This document shows, piece by piece, positions 12,649-14,270 of a stretch of DNA of 14,270 bases (position 1 is the stretch's first letter; each line of letters begins with the position of its first letter). Made by a program: the position numbers and the translations under genes. The notes under the pieces are model-generated. The model was not told where the DNA came from. It did not search any database and saw nothing but the letters and a program-made list of their open reading frames with translations. The DNA comes from an archaeon (GTDB lineage Archaea > Hydrothermarchaeota > Hydrothermarchaeia > JALTZZ01 > JALUTC01). Location of the stretch: assembly GCA_027058345.1 (NCBI GenBank), contig JALUTC010000091.1, positions 1-14,270 of the forward strand, written 5' to 3'.

Positions 12649-14270
12649 ATGTCAGTTTTAGAATTTTTCGAAAAACCATTTAGAGAATGGTTTAAAAGAA
12701 AATTCAGAAAACTTACTCCACCACAAGAAAAAGGAATTCCATACATATTAAAGGGATATAATGTATTGATCACAGCCCCAACTGGTTCTGGAAAAACTCT
12801 AGCAGGATTTGCGTGCATATTGAATAAATTGATAAAGTTAAGTCATGAGAATAATCTCGAAGATAGGGTTTATTGCATATATGTATCTCCACTTAGAGCA
12901 TTAAACAGAGATATTTATAAAAACTTGGTATCTCCTCTTGAAGAGGTAAAATCCATTGCTAAAGAGTTAGGATATGAATTGCATCAAGATATCAGAATTT
13001 CGATGAGAACGGGAGATACAAAGGAGAGTGAAAAGCAAAAAATGTTAAGAAAACCACCTCATATACTTATAACGACTCCAGAAACATTATCCATTATAAT
13101 TTCGACACCAAAATTCTCAAATTATTTAAAAAATGTTGAAGTATGTATCGTTGATGAAATACATGAGCTTGCAAATAAGAGAGGTGTTCACTTAAGTTTA
13201 AGTTTGGAAAGATTGAACGAATATACAAACTTTCAAAGAATAGGTCTAGGAGCAACGCTTGAACCTAAGGAAGAAATTGCAAAATTTTTAGCAGGATATG
13301 ATGACGATGGAAATCCAAGAAAGATAGTCATAGTTGATGCAACATGGGATAAGAAATATGATATAAAGGTAATATGTCCAGTAAATGATTTGATTTACAG
13401 TAGTAATGAAGAAATAAACAATTCCTTATATAATACGTTGGATGAATTGATACAAAAGCATAGAACGACATTAATATTTACAAATACGAGGGCAGGAGCC
13501 GAAAGGGTTGTATTGCATTTGAGAAAGAAATTCCCAGATAAATATAACGAAAATGTTCAAGCACATCATGGTTCAATGAGTAGGGAACTTAGATTTGAGG
13601 TCGAGGATAAATTAAAGGAAGGAAAGCTAAAGGCAGTTGCTTCCTCAGTATCGCTAGAATTAGGTATAGATATTGGATATATAGACTTGGTTGTCCAAAT
13701 TGGTTCTCCAAAAAGTGTGACAAAGTTGATTCAAAGAATAGGAAGAAGTGGTCATGGTTTTGAAGAGGTGGCAAAAGGTAGAGTAATAGCGTTAGATAGA
13801 GATGATTTGGTTGAAGTATCGGTTATGGCCAAGGCAGCTATTGAAAGGAAACTCGATAGGGTAAAAATTCCAAAAAATTGTTTGGACATCTTGTCGCAAC
13901 ATATACTTGGAATGGCTCTTGAAAAGAAGTGGAACGTCGATGATATGTATAGAGTTATAAGAAGGAGTTATTGTTATAGAAATTTGAGCTATGAAGATTT
14001 TATAAGTGTTGTGAAATATTTGGCAGGAAAATATGTCGATTTGGAATATCAAAGAGTATATGCAAAGATATGGTATGATGAAAATGAAAAGAAATTGGGA
14101 AAAAAGAAGGGTGCTCGCGTTATATATTATCTTAACATAGGAGCAATACCTGATGAGGTAAAGGTCGATGTATATGAATTGCCAGGTAGAAAATATGTTG
14201 GAAATATTGAAGAAGAATTTTTGGAGAGGTTATCTCCAGGAGATATTTTCCAATTAGGTGGAAGATATTA
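12649..14270 (+). CDS. lhr: Lhr-family DNA/RNA helicase (3' end cut off by window)
   Basis: Lhr is a superfamily 2 ATP-dependent 3'-5' helicase linked to DNA repair and replication stress in archaea. The visible 540 residues contain all the helicase motifs in order: a Q-motif-like LTPPQEKGIPYI, motif I APTGSGKT, Ia SPLRALN, Ib TTPETL, II VDEIHEL (a DEIH box), III GLGAT, IV TLIFTNTRAGAERV, V SSVSLELGIDIGYIDLV and VI QRIGRSGH. A winged-helix-like region follows from about residue 400, with RVIYYLNIGAIPDEVKVDVYE near the end matching the Lhr core beyond the two RecA domains. Lhr proteins are about 850-950 residues, so 300-400 lie beyond the window. Motif III has Gly-Ala-Thr where most relatives have Ser-Ala-Thr. 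It starts with a GAGGT Shine-Dalgarno sequence and is divergent from the pilin gene. Confidence 0.95.
   Translation, partial: MSVLEFFEKPFREWFKRKFRKLTPPQEKGIPYILKGYNVLITAPTGSGKTLAGFACILNKLIKLSHENNLEDRVYCIYVSPLRALNRDIYKNLVSPLEEVKSIAKELGYELHQDIRISMRTGDTKESEKQKMLRKPPHILITTPETLSIIISTPKFSNYLKNVEVCIVDEIHELANKRGVHLSLSLERLNEYTNFQRIGLGATLEPKEEIAKFLAGYDDDGNPRKIVIVDATWDKKYDIKVICPVNDLIYSSNEEINNSLYNTLDELIQKHRTTLIFTNTRAGAERVVLHLRKKFPDKYNENVQAHHGSMSRELRFEVEDKLKEGKLKAVASSVSLELGIDIGYIDLVVQIGSPKSVTKLIQRIGRSGHGFEEVAKGRVIALDRDDLVEVSVMAKAAIERKLDRVKIPKNCLDILSQHILGMALEKKWNVDDMYRVIRRSYCYRNLSYEDFISVVKYLAGKYVDLEYQRVYAKIWYDENEKKLGKKKGARVIYYLNIGAIPDEVKVDVYELPGRKYVGNIEEEFLERLSPGDIFQLGGRY

Noticed and set aside
12621..14052. 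Minus-strand open frames opposite lhr
   Set aside because: They are shadows of the helicase frame, which has every expected motif; none shows a recognisable domain or start signal.
1..14270. tRNA, rRNA, CRISPR array or insertion sequence
   Set aside because: No T-loop-like GGTTCGAATCC, no regularly spaced repeats and no transposase-like reading frame or terminal inverted repeats were seen.

Overview
This is an AT-rich, gene-dense stretch of an archaeal chromosome. The evidence is consistent: archaeal-type class III (pilin-like) signal sequences, TATA-box promoters, a CDP-alcohol phosphatidyltransferase of the archaetidylinositol-phosphate-synthase type, an Lhr-family helicase, and genes for two coenzymes typical of methanogens and their relatives: methanofuran (mfnB) and F420 (cofC, cofG). 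The best guess is a methanogenic or methanogen-derived euryarchaeon (Methanococci/Archaeoglobi-like gene content). The genus cannot be fixed from this window alone. Sixteen protein genes are supported, two of them cut by the window edges. No RNA gene, CRISPR array or insertion sequence was recognised.

Layout. (1) The 3' part of trpD (+) runs in from the left edge. (2) A two-gene minus-strand unit follows: a winged-helix regulator leading into a class I SAM methyltransferase that uses a TTG start. (3) A HEAT-like/triple zinc-ribbon protein (+). (4) larB (-), divergent from (5) htpX (+), which carries an EF-hand-like loop. (6) mfnB-cofC (-), coupled by an ATGA overlap. (7) A five-gene plus-strand run: a secreted, sequon-rich, pilin-signal-like protein, pyrG, a CDP-alcohol phosphatidyltransferase, an amidohydrolase and cofG. 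Three of its four junctions overlap or nearly touch. (8) A type IV pilin-like gene and amrS (-). (9) The 5' part of an Lhr-type helicase (+) runs off the right edge.

How the genes fit together. mfnB and cofC supply two C1-metabolism coenzymes from one transcript, while cofG ends the divergent operon, so F420 and methanofuran genes flank one small divergent promoter region. PyrG makes CTP. CTP is the precursor of the CDP-lipid used by the phosphatidyltransferase whose gene overlaps pyrG by 41 bp. larB belongs to nickel-pincer cofactor synthesis.

Expression signals are mixed. mfnB, the pilin gene and probably larB and amrS look leaderless, with a TATA-like element about 23-28 bp before the start codon and no Shine-Dalgarno sequence. 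The regulator, the methyltransferase, cofG and lhr have GGTGG/GAGGT Shine-Dalgarno sequences. All four convergent gene pairs overlap at their stops. The non-coding stretches are short (longest 233 bp, 12416-12648) and hold promoter-like AT-rich sequence.
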